Positions 22,516 to 34,689 of a stretch of 64,000 bases of DNA are shown one piece after another. Below the pieces are notes generated by a model. It ran no database searches. It was not told the DNA's origin and was given only the letters and a program-made list of their open reading frames with translations. The stretch is from contig JAWZYV010013147.1 of the NCBI GenBank assembly GCA_038373885.1, forward strand, positions 1-64,000, in the 5' to 3' direction. Position 1 is the stretch's first letter; every line of letters starts with the position of its first letter. Position numbers and translations under genes: made by a program. This DNA is from Cheiracanthium punctorium. Lineage: Eukaryota; Arthropoda; Arachnida; Araneae; Cheiracanthiidae.

Positions 22516-22671
22516 CTGTGTTTACTCGCGTAATAGTCGCTTGACAATTTTACATGGTGAAAGTGTAGGTGCGACTATTATGTGGGAAAAATCTACTACA
22601 TAATATTGTAACTGTAAAGCTATTTTTTCTGCTTCAAAACGGGGGTGCGACTATTATGCGAGTAAACACGG
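22516..22671. mobile_element. 156-bp TA-flanked MITE
   Basis: The left end CTGTGTTTACTCGCGTAATA and the right end pair over about 25 bp (inverse TGCGAGTAAACACGG) with TA on both sides. The GCGACTATTA word inside each arm is typical of a widespread mariner-type MITE family. Confidence 0.8.
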
Positions 22672-22689
22672 TAATATTAATTTGTTATT

Positions 22690-23035
22690 TTTAATGCTCT
22701 CTGGCAATCACGGAGCATTGCCATATCTCCCATATAGGTTGGCGATGGGTGGAAAGGGAGGTCTTCCAATTTAATGAGTCCCAGTTGGAGCAAATCCAAT
22801 TTCACCCAGGGTCCCCTAATTTTGAGCCAGTTGCAGATGAGGGACCAAACACCCGAAATTGACATCCCCTGAATTAGCGCTTGAACATGAGGGACATTGG
22901 AGCCATGGCGGATTTTACGTGCACCAGCTCCCATAAACATACACGGACCCATAGCAGTCCAGCTGAGAGAGAAGTTTACCCACCAAGCACTGGCTAAACT
23001 GGTTGCTGCCCCACTTTCAGTGTTCTTACAGGAAG
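22690..23035. other. Unexplained GC-richer segment
   Basis: About 340 bp with clearly higher GC than its surroundings and no poly-purine bias or inverted ends. A minus-strand frame at 22952-22677 is open for 91 codons but has no recognisable domain. It could be a fragment of a retroelement or a captured gene. Confidence 0.3.
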
Positions 23036-23484
23036 AGTTAATTGACTAGATCACTGTGGGACATTAATTTGTTTAACTAGCTGGCTAATTTAATCAGTAG
23101 CTTAAGTTAGATCATTTATTAAGCAATAATATAATTCATTTATGTCTTTTGTTTCATGCTTCAATTTCATTAACTATAAAAACTACTTAATACAATTTAT
23201 TTTGAAAAATATTTTGCAACATACTTGCTTCTGGTAAAAAATTTCTAATTTAAAAATAGAATAAAGCTATTTCAAATTATTACAGAAAATTGAAAATATT
23301 TCCTAAAGTGGAAAAAATGGTATTTCTAAATATGAAATTGAAAGTGTGTATATTAAAAAAATGGATGTTGCAGTTTGTTTCTTACTTTTTAAATTTTTGA
23401 GAAAAAACTCTGCCTGAAGCTATGTATTTTCCTTGTTCTATATAAACGTTTATGATAATATCATATTTGTATGTGTGTGTATGG

Positions 23485-24060
23485 GGGGGGGGCATAATAT
23501 TTGGAATTTGCCCCGGGCGGCAGAAACCTACCCTACGCCACTGCATAATATGATGTCAGATTTCGCTTTTTCGTCATTTTCCATCCATAAATCATAGGCT
23601 TCTTTTGTTTTCGGATATGCTGCAACAATTACTGGTTTCTTGAGTGCTCCATTCATGTTTTTCCATGTTTCATTCTTGATCAGTAGAGCTTTCATTAAAA
23701 TTCTCTTACGTTTCGTAATTGTCTTACCCCTCTCAAAAGTGCAATTCTTGACGTTCTGAACAAAGCCATTTCCAAGCATTTTCTCCACAGAAAGAAAATT
23801 TGTTTTGTCCTATTTAGTGCTGTGTGCTGTGTCACATAACCTGTGAGATACCGAAAATAATCACTGAAGAAACACAAATCCATGTATTGGAGAACATACA
23901 CTTTAATAAAGATACGGCACGAAACAATTAACATACATAATAATAAAGAAACATTCAGAAGGCTTTCAGCAAAGCTACTCTCACCATCATGTATCAGCCA
24001 GGAGAAGTGAAAAAATAATAAACACAACCCTTTGCCTACGCTCAGAGAAAAAAGGGGGAG
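23485..24060 (-). other. Unrecognised fragment with short minus-strand frames
   Basis: After a G-tract, CCTACGCCACTG at about 23532-23543 resembles a hAT right end, and CATAATAT occurs on both sides of the 43 bp leading to it. Minus-strand frames at 23788-23528 (ending ...AYDLWMENDEKAKSDI...) and 24027-23695 look more protein-like than average, but no family is recognised and they are mutually out of frame. Confidence 0.3.
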
Positions 24061-24579
24061 GGGGAGCCGTCACATGCTCCAGATGGACCAGTAGTGAGAG
24101 CTTGCATTCTCTCGGTGTGGTACTTCACAGGAAAGAGATGAGGTGACATTGTAGATATGAAAACAAAAGGCACCTATTTTGGCACTATCGCTAAAAAATT
24201 TATAAACTTTCATTTTTTTTTTTTTTTGCCCACCCCATCCCTACTATTCAAAACAAATTTAGAACCATTTCCATTTTGAACCAGTGTTCCAGACATAGAA
24301 TGTAGTAGTGATCTCAGGCAGCCTCACCACAGATTATCTTGCCTCAAGCCTTATCTTCTGTGTACTGCCAGCAAATGTTAAATAAAACATGAAGAGTTTT
24401 AAATTTTTTTAAGATAACGATAATGTATGTTTACTGAATGTGTAAATCATATTGAAGGTGTTATAATAAAATCTGCATTTCAGGATTTATCGATTTACTG
24501 TCCAGTCTTAGTGCTATTATTATATCAAATTTGTAAATTTTTTAATGAATTTATTACTAATACAAATTATTTATGACAG

Positions 24580-24699
24580 GGAAGCCTTCAAAATGAATTG
24601 TATCTTGTGTTGACATCTTTACAAATTTCATGTGATAATACGAATATCCAGAACTTGATAAAGCAAGTTGTAAAATCTGCTAAACATCTATTAAAGAAT
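24580..24699 (+). CDS. SERAC1: SERAC1 exon e
   Basis: A 40-codon phase-0 exon lies between TTATGACAG and AAT|GTAAGT, the best donor consensus in the gene. It begins GSLQNELYLVLTSLQ and ends with a helical KQVVKSAKHLLKN. This corresponds to the E-E-L-x-x-L-L-x-S-L helix of SERAC1. An earlier acceptor-like CAG at 24481-24483 would prepend 30 open codons but runs into TGA immediately before this exon, so 24580 is preferred. Confidence 0.86.
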
Positions 24700-25757
24700 G
24701 TAAGTACATATGTATGTGTATATTATTGACTTTTTAAAAGTTTTGTAGTCCACAGGACAGAAAAGCAATTGAAAAGCTTAAATTGCTGCAGTCAGTAAGT
24801 ATTTTATTTGGATTAGATATGTTATAACAAATAGCATTCGACTTAACTCTCTGATAAACATGTATGTTCTGGTTCTGATAATAAAGCATTAAAAAGTGAA
24901 GGGATTTTTTGGAGTATACGCTAATCTCACTGGATCCTTGCTATTTATGCCTTGCTATTTATCTATTTAAGATTTTCTTTTGCTAACAATATTTTGATAC
25001 AATCTTTTGTGATTTGCTTGACATATATCTAACACCTTTAACCAAAGTAATCAAAGAAAGTTGGACAAAATTGAAAAATTTGGTCTAAAATACTCTCAGT
25101 CGTTTCATTATAGAATATTTGTTATCACTGATCACTCTTCCTTTTGTGAGTGTCTTCATCAGCCACTTTTTCATGATAATCCCATTTGAAACAACATTCT
25201 TACTAACTGTGGTTTGTAACCTTATATAGGGCAGATTTCATTCTTTTAAAGCAGCACAGTCTTACAAATTTTGAGACAGCAAATTTGAGGTCTTATTATG
25301 TTCAAAAGGGTTCATGAAATAAATTTTAATATTTACAGACAAAAAGGCAAGGTTTTGCTTTATTGATGAACATTTTTATTTTTAATGTGTAAATATTTCA
25401 AGGAAGTATGCTTTAAAATTAAAAACATTTCATTTTAAAATAAACAAGTTTATCAAATCATTTCAGTTTGAATAAGATCTTTTTCAATTTATTGCTTTTT
25501 ATTACTTTTTAGAGTTGCCCATCAAACTTAATGTTTAACACATAAGTGCAAATTTTATCTTTAAAATCACCTACATGAACAACACAGTCTAATTGAATGT
25601 TCGACAGTGCATGATTGTTTGCAAATGAAACAGCTCATGTTCATTTAGTCTTTAGCTATACAAAATACTTATGGTTAATGATCTTATTACGTATATGAAA
25701 TTTTGGAAATGCTTTATAACATACACCATTTACTTATGTGATGTAGTTATATGAATG
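24700..25757. other. Intron without recognised elements
   Basis: AT-rich sequence with no coding signal. No clear terminal repeats were seen. Confidence 0.45.
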
Positions 25758-25759
25758 TA

Positions 25760-26005
25760 TTTACCACATTTTCCTGTCTATAATCCATGGATTATCTGTA
25801 AAAAAAAGTTTAAAATTTTAAGACGCATATTATACTCCACAGCAGATTATCTGTTTTTTTTTTTTTTTACCCCTGAAAAATTTTTAGTACAGAATCTGAA
25901 ACAAAGTTCCAAAACAGACAGCTTTAGCAAAATGCTCTAATTAACATTAAAATACTGAGTTTTCACAAAACTGTAAGTACTTTTAAACATTCTGACAAAA
26001 AAAAG
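25760..26005 (+). mobile_element. Left end of TTTTCC(G/T)G(C/T)CTATAATC family (copy C)
   Basis: The TTTTCCTGTCTATAATCC start and the following about 200 bp match the left part of the complete copy at 28224-29443. It is interrupted at an A-run by the element at 26006-27261. Confidence 0.7.
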
Positions 26006-27261
26006 GGGAATAATACCGTAAGCGGGGGCAGGCTGAGTTGCCGACTTTTTTTTGTTGCCAACGTCTCCCAAAACTACAATAGACTTATCTAAACACCTTA
26101 TTAAAACATTTGTACACCTACTTAAATGCAATTACAAACAAAATGAACAAGAACAAAGCTCTACCCCTGGGCTATGGGTACGTTAAAAAATAAATACTAT
26201 AAAATGTTCAAAAGAGGCAAAATACTAAAATATGTTTCTGCAGAAAAATATACAACAAAATTTCTCTTAAAATGTTAAAACCACAGTTTAAAATTAATAG
26301 AAAAACACTCAAATAAACCAACTACCCCCCCCTTTGGAAACCCCTCCCAAGATTCATTCAATTTTAATATCTTCAAAACACACAAAATTTGCATTACTAA
26401 AAACAGAACAAAATCAAAACTCCCCACAAACAACCCCAAAATCCTTAAACATTAACTCATATTAAACCGAAGTATAGTACCTGTTTTCTGAAAATCCGTG
26501 TAAGTAAACCCATATATCGAATAAAATTATCCATCTTTCTTAAAACACTAAAAATCTCTTTTTCATCTCAAATCATTACTCAGCAATTCACATAAAACTA
26601 AAATAAAACAACATATGATAACTTTTATATAAATATGCTACAACAGAAAACAATAACATTAAATCTCAACTGTAAACCAATACAGTAAATCATACAATGA
26701 ATATTTAAATAAACAAAAACATATACCTCAAATCTTCTATTTATCTCCTTACTTAATGGCCTTGATGCATTAAAAAGCTCCCAAATAAGCAGAATTTAAC
26801 CCTACCACGGACACGTTTAATATTCTGCCTAACAAACACTTTCAAATTTTCATATATAACACATACAACACATCTTAACATAAAGCAAATTCATTACAGT
26901 TTGACACAACTTATCCTCGTTTAATATAAAAAAAATGAAATTTAATTTCTTAAACACCATATTAAATAACTGCGCACTTTTTCAACAACAATCAAAACAA
27001 ACAAGCATGTTCAACGGTTCATTTCAGTTTCTGTTACAGATAAATTCTTTCAACCAATTACATAATTCCTTCAAACTTAACTGTAATCAATCACATAATT
27101 TCTCATGCCATCATGAAACAAAAACACAACTCATCTACACCTCAACTCCTTATAAGGGTTACTTGAAAACATCACGCCATCGTAAACATGTTTACCCATC
27201 TTCACAATTTGGCGACATTTCACACACTTGGCGACCTGCCCCCGGTAACAATATTATTCCC
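26006..27261. mobile_element. 1.26-kb TIR element with 8-bp TSD, G-poor plus strand
   Basis: The ends read GGGAATAATACCGTAAGCGG...GCAGG and, inverted, GGGAATAATATTGTTACCGG...GCAGG. Flanks are AAAAAAAG on both sides (25998-26005 and 27262-27269), though low complexity weakens this duplication. The plus strand of the interior is strikingly poor in G and rich in A and C over more than 1 kb. A frame at 26935-27321 has no recognisable domain. The superfamily is undetermined. Confidence 0.7.
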
Positions 27262-27279
27262 AAAAAAAGCTATATTGTT

Positions 27280-27915
27280 TATAAAAGAAATGAAAAAAGG
27301 AAATTCTTGAAAAATTTCTAAAAAATATAATTTTTATGAAAATTTCTTGTCCCTAGCACTGAAGTTTACCTTAATTGACTAAATAATAAGTGTGTAAATT
27401 TTCAGATTGATCGATTAATATGTTCAGTTGCTGCAATGAGCCTACGTTTGACTATCTGAGGATCACACTTAAAGACTATGTCTACCAGAACATCCAAAAG
27501 AATGTCTATACTTATATATAATGATTGTTGATCAATTTTGTCTTGAAGCTCCATCTGTTACCCGTGTGGTATGTGAGGGGGGGCGTTCCAGTCTCACTTG
27601 TCGAATATTTTTCAACATAAAATTCATACTTTCATCATTTTTAACTTAAAAATTCTGCCTTTTAACATTAAAATAACATCTATGAACCCCCTCCTCTTAA
27701 AAAAAGTCTGTGTATGCATTTGTCTCTGGATTGAAAGACACTGTATACCTGAACTCTCCCAATATGCTAGATAACTTAAATTGTCTATTAGTGTGATAAA
27801 TGAAGCCATTCCCACTCCTACATTACAACGTGTGATGACTAATTTCATTTTCCTTTTGCTTGTAACATCTCTGTATGCCGAAACATGAACATTTAAAAAA
27901 AAATTGTGCTGTGAC
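27280..27915. repeat. Left arm of a ~640-bp fold-back repeat
   Basis: This arm is the inverse of a right arm that starts near 28147, is broken at 28222 by a later insertion, and resumes at 29444 to about 30215. Shared words include GGAGTGGGAATGGCTTCAT (inverse here), CTTGTCCCTAG and GTGAACTTC-type sequence. The similarity appears to be roughly 80 percent. Confidence 0.75.
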
Positions 27916-28146
27916 TGCTTAAAAAAAACAAAAACAAATATACTGACACATGGTAAGACGAGCTTTATGATGTGCAGTACCATTGTTAGTAACTATTGTA
28001 ACTATTATTTCAGAAATCCTGTGTCAAATTTTTAAAGCCTTCATAATAAACATAACATTTGCTGCATTCTGCTCTTGAACTTTGTTTTTGACATGTTTAA
28101 TTTTAAAATCAAGACTCCAGGATGTGTTCTGTTTTTTCGATACACC

Positions 28147-30215
28147 TTAGTGCACAGCAAATTTTTCAAAATGTCCATCGTTCGGCATGCAGAGATGTAA
28201 AAAGCAAAAGAAAAATGAAATTACTGTATTTTCCGGCCTATAATCTGCTGATTATCTGTAAAAAAAAGTTTAAAATTTTAAGATGTGTATTATATGCGGA
28301 TTATCTGTTTTCTTTTTTCTCCCCCTGAAAAATTTTTAGTACAGAATTTACAACAAAATTCAATAATAGATGGCTCCAGCAAAATCCATCTTCCAATTAA
28401 CATTAAAATATTGAGTTTTTACTAAACTGTAAATACTCTAAAACTTCTGTTTAAAAAAAGTATCTATTTTTCTTAGAGTGAAAAAATATCAAGTAACATA
28501 CGTAATTGTATAACGCATTTTCGCCTTAATACTGTCCCAGTTTCAAAATATGTTGTTTTAATTGCCATGCTAAAACTCTGTTATTTCTAATTTCTGTATA
28601 GCTTGAAACTTAACTTGAATTTTTCCTCTGCACTTTATTCACTATCCATCCATAAATAAATAAGCAGCTTGTGAAAAGGCAGCTGAAAATAATTAATAAA
28701 TAGCAAGCATCTCACTGCTTGTATAGTTCTGAAATAAAATGTTTGTGTTAACACTTAAAGATGGCTTATCAGCAAAATCATTTGGGAGGGGGAACCAGCC
28801 AGATATCACATGTGAGACAGCTGTTTTTGTTGGAATGGCTTCAGAGTGGATAAGAAAAACAAAGCTGGAGCAACCTGTTAAAACCAATAAAAATAATTTT
28901 CTTTCTCAAGAGAATAATACTCGTTAGTGTTGTTTATTATATTTTTTATTTTATGACATGTGTGTCTATAATATTTATGATGTACGTACACAGGGCCGGC
29001 ACAAGTCACGAGCTAATGGCAGCACTTTTCCCCAGGGCACCAGTTTTTTGGGGGGGCAAGGGCTGAGGTTTAGAAAATAAGCTATTTAACATAATATTGT
29101 TATTCCTACCGGGAAAAGGGACAGTTTGGCAGTCTTCTCTTTCGCTGTTTAGTGTATGTGAAAATGTAACTAAAAAATAAATGTTTTTGAAAAATATACG
29201 GATAGAAATAATTGAAGTTATTTCCAGAAATATTTAATGTGTATGCATCGTGCATCACACAGAACCTAGCGCCAGCCCCGTATTTTTATTTGGATGACTA
29301 CTAAGTGAAGCAATATGATATGTTCCCGTTTTGACTGCAGATTATACGGCGCTGTGTACTATCTGTAAACAATGTGTTTTTCTTCACTGAAAAACGTGCA
29401 TGCGGATTATATGCCGCCGCAGATAATAGGCAGAAAAATACAGTAGTCATCATATCCTGTAGTGCCTGAGTGGGAATGGCTTCATATGCCACACTAATTG
29501 ATAGTTCAAGCTGTCTAGCATATTGGGAGCGTTCAGGTAGACAGTGTCTTTCAATCCAGAGACAAATTCTTACACAGACTTTCTTTAAGGGGAGGGGAGA
29601 GGGGATCATGGATGTAAACTTAGTGTTAAAACGCGAAATGTTTACGTTAAAAATGATAAATGTATGGATTTTATGTTGAAAAAACATTCAACAAGTGGGA
29701 CTGGAAACCCGCCTCACCCCCCCCCCCTCCTTTACACAGTAGCTCCTCAAAGAGTAACAGATGGAGCTGCAAGACAAAATCAATCGACAATCATTATGTA
29801 TAAATATAGTCATTCATTTGGATGGTTCTGCTAGGCATAGTGTACCCCTCAAAAAGTAGTCATAAGGAGTCAGATTGGGAGAATACGGAGGCTTGCGATT
29901 ACAGCGCTATTTGTTAATGACTCTCTATTTCAAACATATTTCTTACAATATTTATGTTATTGAGACTTGATGTACACACAAAATATTAATACCAAAGGAA
30001 TGAAATGTTTCTAAAAAGTGTCGGAGAAATTTACTTTTTTTTCCACTTTTTTCAAAATGGACATATTAATTGATCGATCTGAAAATTTAAACACTTATTA
30101 TTGAGTCAATTAAGGTAAACTTCAGTACTAGGGACAAGATATTTTCAAAAAAATTATATTTTAGAAATTTTTTAAAAATTTGCTTTTTTTTTCATTTCTT
30201 TTTCAAAAATTAGGT
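28147..30215. repeat. Right arm of fold-back repeat, split by a 1.2-kb element
   Basis: The matching arm runs 28147-28223 and 29444-30215. Joining those pieces across the 28224-29443 element reproduces the left arm at the break (AAATGAAATTAGTCATCA). About 230 bp at 27916-28146 forms the spacer. It is a fold-back type DNA transposon without a recognisable transposase. Confidence 0.72.
28224..29443 (+). mobile_element. 1.2-kb TA-flanked element (copy A)
   Basis: The ends CTGTATTTTCCGGCCTATAATC-type and inverse CAGATAATAGGCAGAAAAATACAG are flanked by TA, and the TA lies at the break in the fold-back arm. The interior includes a 62-codon frame at 28739 (MFVLTLKDGLSAKSFGRGNQ...) without a recognised domain, and a hAT-like patch near 28993-29045. 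It is non-autonomous or decayed, of Tc1/mariner or pogo type. Confidence 0.75.
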
Positions 30216-30339
30216 CCAATCAGGCAACTGAAGAACATAGCCAATTGAGTTGAAATTTGGCACACTTTTTATTGAGTCTATAATGGCCAGAAAATTGCAC
30301 TAAGGGCAACCGAATTTTGAAAAGTTTTTTTTTCAATAC

Positions 30340-31170
30340 ACCCTAATAAACAGCTTGCAAACAGACAGCTAAAAAGAATTAATGAATAGCATGCATCTCA
30401 TTGCATGTATAAATGTTAGTTTTAATGCTCAGATATGGTTTCATTTGGGGAGGTGGGAAAAATCAGCCAAACAGCTGTTTTTGTTTGAATATATCAGAGC
30501 TGATTTTCAAGATATAAGAAAAACAGAGCTGTGTAATGGAGCATCCTGTTAAAATTAATAAAAGTAATTTTCCCTCTCAAGAATAGTACATGTTAGAGTT
30601 GTTTATTAAAATTTTTTTTTTTTGTTTATGACGTATGCCTCTAAAATATTTGTGATGCATGTACACAGGTTCGGTACAATGCACGGGTAAATGGCATGAT
30701 GATGTTGGACCCCATGCTTCCGTGAACTTTGACATCTGAGCTTCCCTTTTCTTTTTTTTTTGGGGGGGGGGGGGGTGAAGGATGAGGTATAGAAAATAAG
30801 CTATTTATAAGTTAAAAGTAATGTTTTTATTTCTGCTGGAAAGAGGGACAGTTTGGCAGTATTCGCTTTCGCTGTTTAGTTTATGCAAAAATATAACTAA
30901 AATATAAATGTTTCTGAAAAATATGGATAGAAATAATTGGAGCTATTTCCAGAAATATGTGTATGCACTGTGGGCCGCACGAAACCTAACGCTGGCTCTG
31001 TATGTACATTTGAATATGTAAGTGAAACAACATTGGATGTTCTGTCTTTGACTGCACACTATATGGTGCTGCATATTATTTAAAAATATTTTTTTTCCTT
31101 CACTCAATTCCTTCAGAAAAATATGCATGTGGAATATATGCCGCTGCAGATAATAGGCAGGAAAATACAG
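30340..31170 (+). mobile_element. 5'-truncated copy of the same element (copy B)
   Basis: From CAGCTTGCAAACAGACAGC onwards this stretch parallels copy A from about 28661 to its right end. The terminal sequence GATAATAGGCAGGAAAATAC-AG is followed by TA. The left end is missing. A G-tract near 30762-30775 corresponds to that in copy A. Confidence 0.72.
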
Positions 31171-31852
31171 TAATTTGTTTCTCTAATAAATTCTTATATG
31201 AAATGATAAAGATTTTTAAACACTGTAATCATGAGAGTCTTTTCATTAAGTGAATTAGTAGTAATTTATATGTGTGCTTTTTTACTCGATTTTGATGACT
31301 CTAAAATTGAAGCACTGTGTGGTGCTTAGGGTGTCTAGGTTAAAAGACAATCTAAATGTTAGAGACATAATATTTTTGAAGAGCAAAAATTGCCAATTCT
31401 AATTTTTTATTTAAAGCAAGTACTCTTATTTCATAGCCAAAGCAGACTGCTTATTTGAATGTCACCCAAACTTACTGTTTATTCAAATATTTAATGTGTT
31501 ATTTCATCATATTAATTTAGTTTATCCATGAGTGTGGTTTTGTCGAAATGTTGTCCTAGTTTGTTTCATTGATTTAGAAGTAGTTTTATGTGTTTGATGT
31601 AAGGAAATTTTTATGCTGGATTCCTGTTTTAAAGGTGTTAAATTTATCTGTAGATTGCACTTAAAAATAGTACTGTCACATTGTATTTTGGTTTTAAAAT
31701 GGATGCCAAATCAGCCTTTATTAGAAAGAACAAAAAAAGCCTAGCTTTTAATGAAAATGAGATCTTTTGACTGACTATACTAATAAGTTAGAATCCAAAA
31801 TAAACAATTCAGTTTAAAAAAATAATAGTTATGGAGATCTACATGCAATTAA

Positions 31853-33595
31853 ACTTTTACAGATCGAATTCATATCCAGTCATATTTTAACCCTTTATAA
31901 GGCGAGGGTATGTGCAGAGAGTCGAAATTATGTGGAATTTTTCTGGCCCATTTTTTAGAATTAATTCATATATTTTCCCTCTACTGTGGCTGCATTCGTA
32001 AACGCCAAACTAGTTGCACTCGTGCAACAAGTTTCTATCTAAGGTGCTTGTAAAGGAAACTGAGTGCTTTCATTTTAAAAACTAGAGCGTTCGTATACAA
32101 AACTGGGTGCAATTAGTTTCAAACGAAGTAAACTGAGAATGAATTAGGTTCGTTGAGTTTTACTTTCTGCACGTTGTTTTTGTTTAGAAATGGCATCCGT
32201 TGTTATGGAATAGTATGATATTATGAAAAGTATTTTACGTTTGCTGAAGCTGCAAATATTAGTTATTCGAGGAGGAAATTGAGGCATACGTTAGAAACTG
32301 CTACGAAGGTACACACTTTTTCAAAGGTAATCATTTTCTTGTATTTTTCATTTTAGTAAATTCAAAAATGCATGTTTTAGTATCGAGATTGAAGTTGATT
32401 TAAACCGTTATTTGCGAAATTTGAATTTATCTTGCTAAATCCTTTTGAAAGAATGAAGTTTAAGTTGAAATTTCTAAATTTTAATCTGTTCACTTCAATG
32501 ATGGCCATTCTTTCTTTTAAAAATCCTGTTGATTTTATATTGAGTATGTATTGAGCAAAGTTAACGTATTCGCGAATTGTAAACAAACGCGTTTCCTAGG
32601 CGACGAAACTCAATAAACTGAAGTTGTTCGTAAAGGCAAAAGAAACTGATAACCACTGACAGCACTCAACACACGCATTCCAGTTTTCTTACGAAAACTC
32701 GTGCAACGAATTTGTCGTTTACGAATGCAGCCTTTAATATCCTACATGAAAATTGGAGAAACAAGTACTAAACAAACATAGAAATTTTGCAGGAGAATAT
32801 ATTAATTATGCACAAAATCAACGGAAAACTACCTGCTGGTTGTACACGGAATTAAACGCAAAAATATATAATTAAAAACGATGATTCTTATGCTCAATTT
32901 TCGAGTAAATATTCGAGCTTTCCTAAAAATTGCAAATGAAAGAAAAGTTCATAAGCCAAATATTATTTAGAATCTAGACGTATGGAAAAAATATACATCC
33001 AATATAACTGAACAAAAATCAGAAAATTCACTAATGACAATTGATTTCTGTATTTAATAGACCGTAGGTGGTAAGTATTTCACCACTGCCTGATAAAGGG
33101 TTAATTAGTTTTTGCATATTTTGCCTTCTAATGCATTAGTTAAAGGATATTAGTCATTTAAATAGGGGAAAAAATAAGGGGAAAATTGTACCCCTCCCAT
33201 TTTCACTGTGTTCCCAATTGAGAACAATTTTCATTTCTGACTATAATTTTAGGGACTATGACTATACTTTTATCGGTAGTTTAAATAATAAGTGAAATAT
33301 TAAGAATAAATGAAAGATTAATTTTTAAATTTAAATAAAGATATGAATTAAGTTTGAAGGGCAGGGGAGTGTATCAAGGTAGCTGCATAAAAATTTATGA
33401 AAATGGCTATTTTTATGTTTGTTTTTTTTTAATCCAGTTTCCTACTAATCACAAAAATCCAAATTCTATTTAAAAAAGACCAAGCCATCTTTTAATTATA
33501 TCTGCTAAGTTTTTCAAGTAAGTATTAATAAAATTTAATTTTTCAATAAATTGTTAAATTGATGTTCCCAATTGGGAGCATTGTCCTGTAAAAGG
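31853..33595. mobile_element. piggyBac-like non-autonomous element (copy 1)
   Basis: The left end TTAA-ACTTTTACAGATCG and right end CTGTAAAAGG-GTAA fit the piggyBac pattern (CCYTTTRACAG-like ends at TTAA), with one end decayed. Palindromic TGTTCCCAATTGGGAAC-type words lie near the right end. The 33107-33595 part matches the second copy at 49667-50560 closely. An independent element sits inside at 31988-32732. Confidence 0.72.
31988..32732. mobile_element. 745-bp TIR element nested in piggyBac-like copy 1
   Basis: The ends are GGCTGCATTCGTAAACG and the inverse of CGTTTACGAATGCAGCC, 17 of 17 matching, with further pairing around CTCGTGCAAC. The target duplication is unclear. No transposase is seen. 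Confidence 0.78.
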
Positions 33596-33596
33596 G

Positions 33597-34165
33597 TAAT
33601 TTCTAAATTTGAGGATCTAAATAAACTCCTGAAGGAAATTGAGAGGTTAATAAATATTGATAGTCTGGAAGAAAACTTCTTAACCCATGAATATTATAGA
33701 GGTAAATTTATAATTTTGAAAACCTGTTCTGAACATTACATGGAAGCAGCTTTTAGAATTGATATTCAAACTTTATCGGAAATACAAGTGCAAAACATAA
33801 CAGGTAACTTCTCTTAGGTAGTTCATTAGTTTTGTTTCAGTGAATCAATCACATTTGTCTAAACTTATGTTAGAATCTTTTTCGGGAATAGATAGTTTTC
33901 CCAGTTTTTGGAGTAGATTTAAATTCACAGCTCATAAAAATTCGAGTTTAAGTGATGTAGACAAGTTTTACCATTTAAAATTGGCTGTCACATCTAATTA
34001 AAAATTAGCAGTACAAGGTTTAACACTAACACCAGGAAATTATGCCAAAGCAGTTAAAATTGAAGAAGATAGATTTGGATGTAAAGAACTTATAGTGGTC
34101 TGTTGTATGGATCTTTTGTTAAATTTGTCCCTTTATCCAACCTCAGCCAGCACTGTGTAGGTTTA
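33597..34165 (+). pseudogene. BEL/Pao retrotransposon gag fossil
   Basis: From about 33600 the plus strand reads a helical segment (KFEDLNKLLKEIERLINI), then HLSKLMLESFSGIDSFPSFW, RFKFTAHKNSSLSDVDKFYH, an in-frame stop, and LTLTPGNYAKAVKIEEDRFG. The order L-P-x-F-SG-x-x-x-x-FxSFW...F...H...LSDxDKFxxL...L..L.xNYxxAxxxLxxRFG is characteristic of gag proteins in BEL/Pao-type LTR elements. No LTR, protease or reverse transcriptase is nearby, and there are stops and frame changes. Confidence 0.78.
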
Positions 34166-34406
34166 TCATTGGCTAGATTGCATAATACAACATGTAAAGG
34201 AACTTAAAACATTTTTTTTTTACTTTATTTTTTAAATTATTCAAGAGCCACTTGAAAAACTTTTCTCTCCCTAAAAGCAACATGTAGATGCATTTTTAAT
34301 TGCTAGACATTGAATAAAGCTCTTGTAATTTGTATTTCTTACTTCTTCTTTTCCATACTTCAATTCTATATCATTTTCTTGTTAATTATTTCTGTAAATT
34401 TTTCAG

Positions 34407-34689
34407 GGATATCTTATGGATTTTGATCTTGGAGATTCTTCAGTGATATATCATTCTCAGCAAAAAGAGAAATCAATGTTTTTATACATCAGGCTATGTT
34501 TAAAAACAGTTCTTGCTTGCTCAACTGAAAGTTCTCTAAGAATTTTTATGATGGAAAGAGGAATTCTACATCTGTTGCTAAAGGTTTTGCAAGCTCATAG
34601 AAATGATATAGAAATACATAGCTTGATTGCACAGATTCTAGCTAACTTGGCTTTGGAAGAAAAATTTAGAAATAACTTTCATATAACAG
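34407..34689 (+). CDS. SERAC1: SERAC1 exon f (armadillo-like helices)
   Basis: The largest exon visible (283 bp) has acceptor ATTTTTCAG and donor ACAG|GTAACA. After an acidic start (GYLMDFDLGDSSVIYHSQ) it encodes paired amphipathic helices with LRIFMMERGILHLLLKVLQ and IAQILANLALEEKFRNNF. This is the armadillo-like repeat region of SERAC1 (pattern GG-L-x-LL-x-x-L...R-V-I-GN-L-A-L-N). It ends one base into Gly and joins exon g as G-WIGIL. Confidence 0.93.

Noticed and set aside
22677..22952. A 91-codon minus-strand frame as a gene
   Set aside because: No domain, no splice context and a biased composition. Kept only as an unexplained GC-richer block.
24484..24579. Possible extension of SERAC1 exon e upstream to an acceptor at 24483
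   Set aside because: The frame is open for 30 codons but hits TGA just before the true acceptor, and the SERAC1 alignment needs no insertion there.
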